Below are positions 1 to 9,535 of a stretch of DNA of 64,000 nucleotides, piece after piece. The notes below the pieces were generated by a model, which did no database searches, was not told the DNA's origin, and worked only from the letters and a program-made list of their open reading frames with translations. The position numbers were made by a program, and so were the translations under genes. Positions within the stretch are counted from its first letter, which is position 1; each line of letters begins with the position of its first letter. The DNA is taken from positions 17,508,526 through 17,572,525 of the forward strand of contig NC_060234.1 in NCBI RefSeq assembly GCF_021155775.2, given 5' to 3'. The DNA is from Neodiprion pinetum (Eukaryota > Arthropoda > Insecta > Hymenoptera > Diprionidae).

Positions 1-263
1 AACTCAGTATCATGAAGTGACCGAAGTTCCGTAGCACCCCGTATTGATTGCCACTATCAGATACCCAGAGCCCCGAAATGATTGTCAATTCAAACCCTTT
101 GAATGTGTCGTGCTGATCGTTACATAATAAAGACGTCTGCGCAGTAAATCGGCGCAAGGCACTGTCGAAACCGTTTATCGCGAGATTGAAACATGAAAGT
201 GGAAAAACTTGATAACAGACCGAAAAATGCACTCGCGAGTCAGAAATTACGGCTACTGATAAA

Positions 264-370
264 TTATTGAATTAGGCATCTGATGAGCCATAGAAAATAA
301 AAAACTGATCCCTCCTTCTCGAGTGAATTGAACGGGTTTACACAAGTCGACGTGACATACGTCAAACCGC

Positions 371-412
<42 letters not shown>

Positions 413-830
413 TGTCTGAATGATCTGATTTCAGGTTTTTCATTTGAAAGTTCCTGATTTTTTGCTCACAATTATTACACTTTTTCATCCCAGCTTTACA
501 TTCCTTCGTTGCATGTTGTTCTGCGCAATTTCCGCTCGTTACTTGTCTTTTGCAATCTTTATGATTTAGATGCCTCATCTAATGCCTGCAATCTTTAGCG
601 AAATGATAATACCCGCAACACTTGAAACATTTTAGAAACCCTACGCACTCTTGTACTCTACATATATTCCACCCTATTTTTAGCTTTCCCAACCGCAGAA
701 ATTTCTCTCTGGTCCCAGCATTCACATCCGCTATCACAACTGTGTTTTTCGAATCATCCTTTGCCACTTTATGTACTATCTTCCCCTCGGGTGGTTTCCT
801 CTAGTCCATTTTGGTCTATTGTTTTCTGCC
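264..830 (-). pseudogene. LINE ORF1 (gag-like) fragment with zinc knuckles
   Basis: Read on the minus strand, the segment from about 830 down to 460 gives a charged protein containing a CCHC-type knuckle (CFKCCGYYHFAKDC, ending near 585). An in-frame stop at 579-581 follows, and then a second knuckle-like motif in the same frame (CAEQHATKEC). Paired knuckles of this spacing are the C-terminal part of the nucleic-acid-binding ORF1 protein of R1/Jockey/I-type non-LTR retrotransposons. The internal stop and a C-terminal extension running into a GA microsatellite show it is dead. It cannot be the ORF1 of the LINE at 3265-5190, because on the minus strand it would then lie 3' of ORF2. It is probably a separate copy. 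Confidence 0.6.
371..412. repeat. (GA)n microsatellite
   Basis: Nearly uninterrupted GA dinucleotides, about 40 bases with one AA interruption. Confidence 0.95.
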
Positions 831-892
831 ATAGCTGATAGGGTTCTGCCAGAGAGAGGGGAGGAGAGAGGGAGGGAAGGGGTGGGGGGAGA

Positions 893-1390
893 TATTAATT
901 GAAGTATTTATTATGCCCTTCAAATAATACAATCTTAAAACTAAATAACTCAATCTAGCGTGCATTAAATCCAGGATACAACATAGTATTGAAATAACCT
1001 ACTTAACATTATACACCTTAATCTCGTCTATTAGCATGCTTGACTCCAGGATACCCCCTAGAACAGGAATTACTGAGCCGAATGTCATAGCGTACTCAAA
1101 AAGTTAAAACCAGAAAAGTTTGAACGACAACATATAGTAAATGAAATAAAATAGTAATATAGTAAAACCGAATCAAGCAGAACCCGTGCCGCTATCAAAA
1201 AGATACGTAAAGAGTTTTACCCTGAATTAGTTAATGACCAAGCACGAAGTTAACTTAACGGGCAAGGAGTGCCAGAAGTAGACGGCAGTGAGGTAGAACC
1301 GGTTGCAAAAAATCGCGGTGCGATGCAAGGGGATGTGAAATTAATCTTGGCTAAACCTTCTCCTAAATCAGATGGGTGGCAGGTTAGATA
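893..1390. other. No gene recognised
   Basis: AT-rich sequence after a purine-rich tract (about 850-892). No coding or repeat signature could be supported on either strand. Confidence 0.5.
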
Positions 1391-1393
1391 AAT

Positions 1394-1510
1394 TTACGTA
1401 TCGTCCGCAAAAATAATTCGCTTCGAATAAGCAAGCTTAGCGCCGATATCGTTAATGAATAATGAGAATAGCAGAGGCCCAAGAACGGACCCCTGGGGAA
1501 CACCACTTGA
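1394..1510 (-). pseudogene. LINE reverse-transcriptase fragment (catalytic motif)
   Basis: The minus strand from 1510 to 1394 translates without a break to a stretch holding GVPQGSVLGPLLFSLFIND and, 15 residues later, FADDT, then a stop. These are the RT palm motifs of non-LTR retrotransposons, including the catalytic FADD. Upstream in the same frame (to about 1569) the reading frame is full of stops. The fragment is the natural downstream continuation of the RT at 3265-4060, so the intervening 1.7 kb is best read as a later insertion into one LINE copy. Confidence 0.75.
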
Positions 1511-1929
1511 AGTTTACAGCCAAGACGAGCATACCTCGCTGTTCGCGCAACTTTATTATTATTTACCACGTATGAGGTGAAAAAGTGTCACAACGTCAGA
1601 TTTACTTCCTTATTTCACACTTCAACCAGTTCAACGCTATAGTGATTCAAATTACGTACTTATTGTCCGCGCCAGAAAGTCGCGGGCCGAGACTCGAAGC
1701 GGCTGTCACGTGCGTTCGCTTGGCCAATCTTAGAGCAGCGCGAGAGAGTTAGTCTCGAGCGCTCGAATAGGTAGGACGTGTTAAGTTTTCCTTTACCCGC
1801 GCGCGTCGATTATTCTGTTTCGCGTAGTTTTGAGATTTATGAGTTTAAGTTGGTCTGGGGAGACGCGGTTCACCCTCCGGTTGGATTGGAGGTGCCCGTC
1901 TCCGGGGCGAGCGTCATCGCGGCGACATA

Positions 1930-2877
1930 CGAGGTGTGTTCAAAAAGTAAGGTGACTTTTCTAATTTCGCGGGCTATGTCCGTTCGATCTTCGATTTTTT
2001 TTTATGTTATGTTGGTACACTTGTCCCGAACATCTGTACACAGTTTCAAGTGTATAGCATGTTTAGTTTGTTTCTGACAGATACAAAGGTGAGACGTATT
2101 TTGGTGTGCTCGGCGATTTTTTGCTATCAAGAAAAATGGATCAAAGAATTTGCATCAAATTTTGTGTAAAAAATGGAATTAAGTGCTCCAAAACACTTGA
2201 AATGTTGACAGTGGCATACGGTGAGTCTACTCTTAGTAAAAAAAACGTTTATAAGTGGTACAAGCTCTTCCAAGATGGCCGAGAAGATGCCAATGACGAA
2301 CCTCGCTCTGGACGCCCCAGCACGTCAACAACAGATGAAAACGTTGAAGCAGTGAAGAAAATTGTTTTCGAAAATCGTCGAATCACTATCAGAGAAGTTG
2401 CTGAGGATGTTGGCATATCGGTTGGCTCGTGCCATGAAATTTTTTCGGATGTTTTGGGTATGAGACGTGTGTCAGCGAAGTTTGTTCCGAAACTGCTTAA
2501 TTTTGACCAGAAGAATCGTCGCATGAGCATCGCTCAGGAGCTGTTGAATGACGTCAATGATGATCCTGATTTACTCAAAAGGCTCATATTCACCGGATTT
2601 GGCCCCATGCGACTTTTTCCTGTTCCCAAAACTGAAGAGACCTATGAAAGGACGGAGATTTGCAACGATTGAGGAGATAAAGACTGCATCGCTGGAAGAG
2701 CTCAAAGCTATACCAGAAAGTGCTTATCAGAAGTGCTTTGAGGATTGGAAAAAGCGTTGGCACAAGTGTATTATATCTGAGGGGGATTACTTTGAAGGGG
2801 ACAACATAAATATTGATGAATAAATAAATAGTTTTTCATAAAAATATAAAGTCACCTTACTTTTTGAACACACCTCG
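1930..2877 (+). mobile_element. Mariner element with internal deletion
   Basis: A 948-bp DNA transposon bounded by terminal inverted repeats of about 27 bp (left begins CGAGGTGTGTTCAAAAAGTA) and flanked on both sides by the TA target dinucleotide (1928-1929 and 2878-2879). Full-length mariners are about 1.3 kb. The missing bases are internal, inside the transposase gene. The TIRs look intact, so the copy could once have been mobilised in trans. Confidence 0.93.
2136..2823 (+). pseudogene. Mariner transposase, catalytic core deleted
   Basis: From the ATG at 2136 the frame encodes the paired-type DNA-binding region of mariner transposase: first helix-turn-helix, a GRPS linker at about residues 61-64 and a second helix-turn-helix ending in the linker before the catalytic domain (to about 2590). 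The frame then shifts. A second frame (about 2590-2823) gives the C-terminal part starting YSPDLAPCDFFLFP, which carries the third catalytic aspartate of the D,D34D triad, and ends normally at TAA 2821. The block holding the first two catalytic aspartates is missing, and the deletion junction coincides with the frameshift. The product cannot be an active transposase. Confidence 0.9.
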
Positions 2878-3264
2878 TACATTGTCGCCCGAACACTTCA
2901 GCGTTGGTTTCCCGAGACGTCGGGACCGCTGTTTGCACGGCATTGGGCCACCCTGACGCTTCCCCTTACCCGCTTCCACGTTAGCTTTGGAAGTTGCGGT
3001 TCACGGTTTACTCATGGAGGTTTCATAAGTTGGTTTAAGATCATCGAATGATCATTCAATCTAGTTGACAAGGAACGCACCAGCGACTGTATTATCCTGC
3101 ATTATGATAATCTGATTTGTAGTTAATAAACATTTGTCTTGCTTCGGCTTTTCCCTCTGCACCGTGAGGGTTTTTATGCCGAAGCAAGCGTCTTGTCTTT
3201 CCCGCGAAATCGTGTTATTTATTTATTCACCCTCGCACTCACTCATCCCATCCCGATTGAACTT

Positions 3265-5190
3265 AGAGAAGAACTCTGGTTAAACGACCTGAACACTTGC
3301 CCTGCTCAATAACCGCTTGAGAACGGCCCGATAAGGAAGAAAAAAACTACCGCAGTGCGCGATTTGAAAACCGCAAACGCATAAGCTTAGTCAACAGGAT
3401 AAAATGATTTACTACGTCAAACGCCTTGTTAAAATCGAAGAGCACAATAATGGTTATGTGCCCTAAGTCTGCTGCAAACCTCATGCCATGACATAGCTTG
3501 TGTAGAGCCGTTTGAGTACTATGCCCTTTACAATAACCAGATTGAAGCGGATCGTGAATGTTGTGAGCGTCAAAATAGTCTGATAATTGGGAATACACCA
3601 CCCGTTCAAAAATCTCAGATAATTCACTCAGATTGGCAATGGTTCGAGAATCCGCAGGTGACAGAGGAGGATTAACTTTTAATAGTGGTCTGATAAAGGC
3701 GTGCTTCCAGCAAGATGGGAAAAAACCATTCACCAAGAAGTGATTAGAAATAGTAGTAAGTACATCCGCAAGATGCGGCATTAAATGCTGAATTATGAGA
3801 AGCGAGACTCCATCTGGACCCACGGAGCGAGAATTCGATAATGTGAGCCGAATTAGAGATGACACGGCTGCACTGGTGACGATGGAAGAGGTGAAGAGCA
3901 CCCTGTCAACAGGCGGATCGCCAGGCTCCACTAACAGGCGCTCGAGCTGCACCAGATCACAGGCAGGAGAAGCATTCGAAACTGCAGCTAATGCAGCGTT
4001 GAGCACGTTGGCGGAAAAAACCCCTAATAGAGAGTCCTGACATATCTTAACCACTCCCATTTTCTCAAGTTCATTTCAGAGCGTAGAGCTGTCAGTAACC
4101 CCTGAGAGTAATCGCAGATTGTAACTATCGGCCGCGTTCCGTAAGTCACTGGTAAGCGTCTCGCGAAAATGCCGAAAGATGGCCATATCTAGGATGCTGC
4201 TAGATCGCTTAGCCCGCTTAAATAAAGAGCTACGACGCTTTATGCGAGCTCTCAGGTCGTCGGTGAGCCAGGGTAGATGACGCTTCCTGACTGTGAAAGT
4301 TTGTTGTGGTGCATGCAACTCCGTGGCCTCTACAATGCAATCAATGAAAGCACCCGTGAAGGCATCAGCCTCTGCCATAGAGGAACCTGAAGCACGTGAG
4401 CCTAAGTCTGCGCTGTCTAAGAAGTGCCTCAGAATGACCAGAAATGCATCAGCATCGAAATGCTCAAAGTTTTTGCAGGTGATTGGCGCTTTAGGAGTTG
4501 TCCCAGATCAAATATGTAGGTAAGTTCCAGTAGATCATGGCCTGCTAAAAAACGAGGTTTCCGACTTCTTGAAAGCGTGAATCTTGTGAGCATTATCAAC
4601 AATAAATACATCAAGCCAGAAATCAAAGGAGGCAGTGTGGTGAGTCGCGTCGGATTGGACGATATGCAAAGATTGCGATGAAAATTATTCCCGTAGAAAC
4701 GTGGCTTCAATATTCGCGGTTAGCAGATTACAATTTAGATCGCCACAAAAAATGATGTTGAAAGCAACAGCATGCTTGACGAAGGAGGTAATAAAATCTC
4801 CAAACACGAGTCCTTTGGGTCTTTTATACCTACTGCCAAATCAAAGCGACTGAGCGTTGGAACCACAGATGTCAAGAATTGAAAACTCTTGAGCGTTTGA
4901 AAACGGCCCATGAGAGGACTCCAATACCTTGACAGTTAACGAGCAGTGTACATAACAGGCTATCCCTTCCCCCCGTCTGCCTTCACGATTATTCCGAATA
5001 AGTATGTAGTCGTCGAGTCTGATCAGCTCATCAGATACCAGCGGGTGCAGCTAAGTCTTCGCAATTGAAATTATATGGTAAGCTTTAGTTTTCAAGTAAG
5101 CTTTAGAAAGTTTCAAATGACCAACGAGAGAGTTAGCATTAAACTGTGCTATATTAACTTTGGTAAGTGGAGAAACGCTCGGTGGCATAC
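3265..5190 (-). pseudogene. Non-LTR retrotransposon ORF2: endonuclease and RT, broken
   Basis: Read on the minus strand. An endonuclease domain starts near 5190 and is fragmented by stops. A stretch at 4780-4730 holds an endonuclease-like CGDLNCN motif, and the domain tail with FLAGHDLLELTY is at about 4550-4510. The linker region lies at 4378-4076 and includes RKRHLPWLTDDLRARIKRR. The RT N-terminal half follows at 4060-3347 with GPDGVS, QSGYCKGHSTQTALHKL and VLFDFNKAFDVVNH. It runs on past a stop to about 3265, where similarity ends at an insertion and resumes at 1510-1394. Order and motifs fit a Jockey/R1-like LINE. Several stops and frameshifts show it is inactive. The exact clade is not assigned. 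Confidence 0.85.
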
Positions 5191-5263
5191 CCTCATCGTT
5201 ATGTGATAAAAGTTTCGAGAGATCATCAAGTTTTTTTGATGAAAATGATGGAACAGAGAGAGA

Positions 5264-5292
5264 TAGAGAGAGAGAGGGAGGGAGGGAGTAAT
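5264..5292. repeat. GA-rich simple repeat
   Basis: Short (GA)n/(GGGA)n tract just upstream of the LINE ORF2. Confidence 0.8.
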
Positions 5293-5839
5293 TTTTAATT
5301 CAGTTAATGTTGCCATTGGTCGTTAATTGAGTTTTCAAGCCCTAGATCCGAAGAAGAAAACGAAAAAAAAATTTCATTTTACATTAACTTTGGCGTTCAA
5401 TATTTTCAAAATCATCGTATAGATTTCAATTGGACTTATACATCCAGGCCAAATGGAGAAGGTCTCTCGACCCTGTGAGTTCCGTTTCAAAATATTTACT
5501 TGTTCCGGACATTCGACATCCTGATTTCGGACAGAAGTTGGGCCGGGTAAATGATTCTCGGCTAGCACTGGCCGGCCTACGGGTACTTGGCGGCGATTCG
5601 CTGCAGCGAATCTTGGTGTGTGCAATAAATACTGGCTTAGCTCGGATGAGCACGATGTCAAGATTGCTCCATTGACACGATATTTAATTTCAGTAGGTCA
5701 TTATTGTCACTAATTTGATAATTGTAGATGAATGTGGCTACTCGCGTTGCGTTGACATCATTTATCCCTTTGAACCCATATATGCAACAAACGAATTGTT
5801 CTCACATTACCAAGAGCTGATCAGTAGTGTATATACGAG
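5293..5839. other. No gene recognised
   Basis: Overlapping open frames exist at 5374-5675 on both strands, but none has a recognisable domain. The segment 5480-5660 is less AT-rich than its surroundings and could be an old element fragment. Confidence 0.4.
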
Positions 5840-6149
5840 AGTTCTAACTCAAAGATGACGGTGCTCCCCCCTAGCCCCCCCCGGCTCCACCCTCGACCCC
5901 CCGCGGCCCCAGAGTCCTCAACAGGTACTGTAAACAAGGATAAACCACCAAATTCAAATTAAAATGCTACACAAAACACTTCAAAAAAAAAGAGCGAAAA
6001 CCATGATTCGAGAACAAAATCACGAACAATGAACAATAAATCAAAATGAAGAATTCTCAAAACTTGCAAACTTTTTCTTTGCACATATAAACACAAATAA
6101 TTAAACGACTCAAAAACTCTTAAACATGTTAATATAAAAAACATCTTTA

Positions 6150-8330
6150 ATGAGCAAGATAATGAAACGCGGTACTCACAGAAGTCTTCTCTGGTTTCAC
6201 ATTGCAGCCCTCCACCAAGTCAACGCCAACGCTGAGAGGATACATCATCGTAGATATATTTCCGAATTTGACTGCATAAGTATCAATTTTCCTGCTACTC
6301 TGCGTGATGTGAAAAATTTTGAAAAATGGATACAAGTTTTCACGCGATACGGGGTTAAATAGGTTGCTTAAAACCCTAAAGACTCAACTCCTCCACATCA
6401 GCATCAACCAATGATGTTTGAGGTAGAGGAAACTGACCAATTACTACAAGGATCTTTTTTCTTCTCTGCCGCTCGAACAATAACCCCACCCACGATGTGA
6501 CCGAAAATGAAATGCAGGTATGAAATCAGAAAAAGGCTGAAATATACAGTTCTCCAGAAACTCGTATAATCCATCAATTTTGCATGTGAACAGCCTTATC
6601 GGAATGTAAAAGCAGAATTCATAGAATATATTTCACAAATAAGTAATGATGTGATATCTCATCAACCTAACTCATGAAACTGACCCATCGAATAACCGTT
6701 AGAATAATTCATAAAATTCAGGAACTATTAGCGGATAATCTTGAGTATAACCCCTCAATATTTTAAACCTTATAAAATTCATACCGTAATCATCATCATC
6801 ATCACATGAACCATGGAATTATTATTCAATGGGAAGTATCCATGGTTATCTATATATATTATCATGTTATCTGGAGCAATTGCGGGGTAGTAGATTCGAT
6901 GAGGTACTGTACCAAACGCTATTAGTGTTAAACATTGTAGATAAAAATATATTCCACTCAATTTGATCCCCTGATTTTACCAAGATGTAAGTTCCCGGTA
7001 ACATGAAAAGACTTCCGTTTCCACTATAGACGGGGAAGCTCTTGGTAACACTCGTTCATTTACCTTGTTCTGACGTCTACTGGTTCTCATTTTGTTACAC
7101 GTACTACTTCTCATGCAATATAGGTAATGTAACCTGGCTTTTTCGTGATTGAACATGCAAGTTCAGTAGATTCTAACGGAGCTATTGAGAGTGCGGTATG
7201 CAGCATATCATTTTCCAATCCGCATTGCTGTAGTACGATGACATTATGTAAAGCGATAATTTGATTTCTGACATGTCTTTCAAGACAGATTAATTTGGAA
7301 TTAACGTATGTAAAAATATTCGTATTCATGACCGTTATAAACATTAACACGATTCACAATTCCATCAGTTTTTCACAATTCGTCCGCCCTATTGGACACG
7401 CAATTTTGATTAAAATCCCTAGCATCAACTTTTCCCCATAAAATTACATTGCTGCCCGTAAATAAGGAAAAATATATCTCATTCACGAACGCGTTGATGG
7501 AACAATAATGCGTTTGAGATTCATCGGTTCGTTTTTGATTTTTATGGCTAGCAGCATCGATAACCTTCCCGTATATTTGAATGATGTAGATAAACACACA
7601 ACGCGTAAATTCTATAATAACTCGACTCAATTCAGTTTGATGACCCGCAACGACGTTTCCCCCACGAATACCTTGATTGTTGGGAAAAGCTCGATGAAAT
7701 TCAGTTACCTGCAAAAAAGCATTTCTACTCACACCTATGTAATGCAAATATTTCAAACGGCGGTTACGAGCATGCTAAAAATGTTTGGGAAGAATTCCAT
7801 TTAGCGCCAATGGAGGACTATAGAGATTGATAATTGCAAAAACGGTGATCTGATCAGATGTATCAAAACATATGATTTAGATCCGTTGCACTACTACACA
7901 GCACCGGGACTTGCTTTTGACGCGATGCTCAAGCATACTAGAATAAATTTACAACTTTTAGACAACCCTGAAATGGTGTTATTTATTGGAGGGAGCATTC
8001 GAGGCTGCGTAACACAATGTTCTAATCGACACGCTCGGGCCAATAACAGGTTTATGGGGAAAGATTTTGATCATAGTAACGTGGAATCGTATCTTATGTA
8101 TTTTGACCTAAACAATCTATACGGTTCGTTCGAGTGGAGGCATAATCCTATCGATATATCAACTCACCCGGACGATCCACCGATCGGTTACATCCTGAAC
8201 CGATGGATATCCGAGTAACCTATAGAGCTTCACAAGCATCATGAAGATTTTACCACTTTTGTCTCGAGCATTTCACACCTCGGGGTCTGATAAAGGATGG
8301 GAACAATAGAAAAATTATGACCGAATCCAT
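6150..8330 (+). pseudogene. Protein-primed family B DNA polymerase remnant, left arm
   Basis: Fragments of a Polinton/adintovirus-like polymerase in order along the + strand. A piece from the region upstream of the polymerase domains lies at about 6258-6335 (FPATLRDVKNFEK). An exonuclease-region piece is at 7508-7640 (FLIFMASSIDNL, KFYNNSTQFSLMTR). After a frame change, a stretch with EYLDCWEKLDE and YEHAKNVWEEFH runs to about 7830. The palm region is at 7886-8218 (LHYYTAPGLAFDAMLK, RGCVTQCSNRHARAN, MYFDLNNLYGS), with a frameshifted tail to about 8325. The DxxxLYG motif is the family B motif A. The thumb and motif C regions are absent. Multiple frameshifts and a gap at 6360-7500 make it non-functional. 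Similar genes in insect genomes sit in Mavericks or integrated viruses. Confidence 0.8.
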
Positions 8331-8477
8331 CGTGGATACAAGTGAAAGTGGGCACATTTACCGTCAAAGTGAGTTTGGCGGACACCCGCCACCGGCAAGC
8401 CGGCGAAAAACCATAAAATATTTCCGTTTCTCCATTTGTATATTTTTCTGTAGCTCTTCACAACTAACCTTCGAGTG

Positions 8478-8776
8478 TCCAGGCCTCGCCTCGCTAGCCG
8501 AGGGCTAAGGGTTTGACCGCGCCGGAAATTGCCCTACATGTGGCATTTATGGCGCGACGCGACCCTTGGCCTCGACTCGGGGGCGAGCCTGCACTTTTTC
8601 TTCATCTCTACCCCAGTCTTCGCCACGCTCTTGGCACATACGTACCTATCAACTCGTTTCGCTTATTTTCCCTGCCTTCCGCATTTTCTACTACGCTATC
8701 TGAACTGTGTAACCCGATTTTTCTGGCAATAAACAACCTGTAAACCATATTCTCTGGCGTCATACAGTAACTAACC
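8478..8776 (+). repeat. Possible LTR-like segment inside the palindrome arm
   Basis: GC-rich sequence beginning TGTCCAGGCCTCGCC, with a pyrimidine-rich stretch and an AATAAA-containing CTGGCAATAAACAACC (about 8730-8745). This resembles the R/U5 part of an LTR. The mirrored copy is at 10107-10405. No gene or partner LTR supports it, so this is a weak call. Confidence 0.2.
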
Positions 8777-8792
8777 TCCCGACAGCACCACA

Positions 8793-9535
8793 GTGAGCAA
8801 ACGTGCCAAGGATGCCGGAGGTGCAACGTTGAACACCATCACGTTTAACGATTATATGCACCGCCTGGGAAGGCTTACAAAGAGTTGGTCCATACCACAA
8901 TGCCTAATACGTAGCGAGAAAAAAGTGAACAAATCACCAAGTTAGCTCCATTGTACTGAAAAAGTGATGCTGAGTTGGCAAGACGGTAATATGCAACTGG
9001 CACCTGGACAAACAGACGCCACACCTTGAGAGGTTTACCGCCACCACCACAATAAACTAACCATAGGATAGAACTGAGGGCATAGAACTGCTGTAAGGAC
9101 AATCCACAATCAAACAGAAACAGTTCTTCAACAATACGATAGATCCGTGCGAAACTGTACACATTTACCACCACGGATGAGGATGAAACGAAAATATGAC
9201 AACGGTGTTCAAGTGAGTAAGCATGTCAAGGATGTAAAAATTCAACGATAAATAGCATCACGTTCAATGATTATAAGAACTGTCTGATGGCATACCAAGA
9301 GTTGGCCCTCCCCCACTGTTTAATACGTAGTAAAAACATGAAGTTGGTCCCATTGTACTGAAAAATTGACGTTGAGTTGGCAAGCCGAAAATATGCAACT
9401 GATACCTGGACAAATAGACGCCATACCTTGGGGGGTGTGCTGCTACACCGCAATAAACTAGCCGTAGGATAGAACTGAGGGCATAGAACAGTTGTAAATA
9501 TATGCGTTTGACACCCGGGGCGATCATTCATGAAG
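8793..9535. repeat. Tandem repeat, unit about 420 bp, two diverged units
   Basis: GTGAGCAAACGTGCCAAGGATG (unit 1, 8793) recurs as GTGAGTAAGCATGTCAAGGATG (unit 2, 9213), followed by matching blocks such as the CATTGTACTGAAAAA and GATAGAACTGAGGGC motifs. Unit 2 crosses the palindrome's inner boundary. No protein was recognised in either frame. Confidence 0.75.
9348..9535. repeat. Palindrome spacer, part of a tandem duplication
   Basis: This 188-base loop is not self-complementary. It is a diverged copy of arm sequence at about 8947-9113 (same order of motifs, for example TTGAGTTGGCAAG against CTGAGTTGGCAAG). Together with 9213-9347 it forms the second unit of a tandem repeat of about 420 bp whose first unit starts at about 8793. 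Confidence 0.8.

Larger units (their letters stand above)
1586..3245 (+). mobile_element. Possible solo LTR interrupted by a mariner
   Basis: Sequence separating the two halves of the LINE RT, excluding the nested mariner (1930-2877), begins TGTCACAACG. It contains GC-rich promoter-like sequence at 1680-1900 and ends with an AATAAA signal (3125-3130) followed by a stem around CTTGCTTCGGC. This arrangement resembles an LTR with U3, R and poly(A) site. No second LTR, primer-binding site or convincing target duplication was found, so ends are approximate and the identity is tentative. Confidence 0.3.
5906..9347. repeat. Left arm of 7.07-kb palindrome
   Basis: Every base checked pairs with 18883 minus its coordinate in the right arm. 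The outer limit is set by g5906/c12977 and the inner limit by g9347/c9536, with mismatches immediately outside each. One internal difference was seen by eye: an A/G change about 8455 against about 10428, inside the short frame near 8450. Arm length is 3442 bases. Confidence 0.95.

Noticed and set aside
5374..5675. Overlapping ORFs on both strands
   Set aside because: Each is under 100 codons with no motif; coding status cannot be supported.
8875..9174. 99-codon ORF repeated at 9709-10008
   Set aside because: Appears twice only because it lies in both palindrome arms; no domain and the tandem neighbour unit does not keep the frame.
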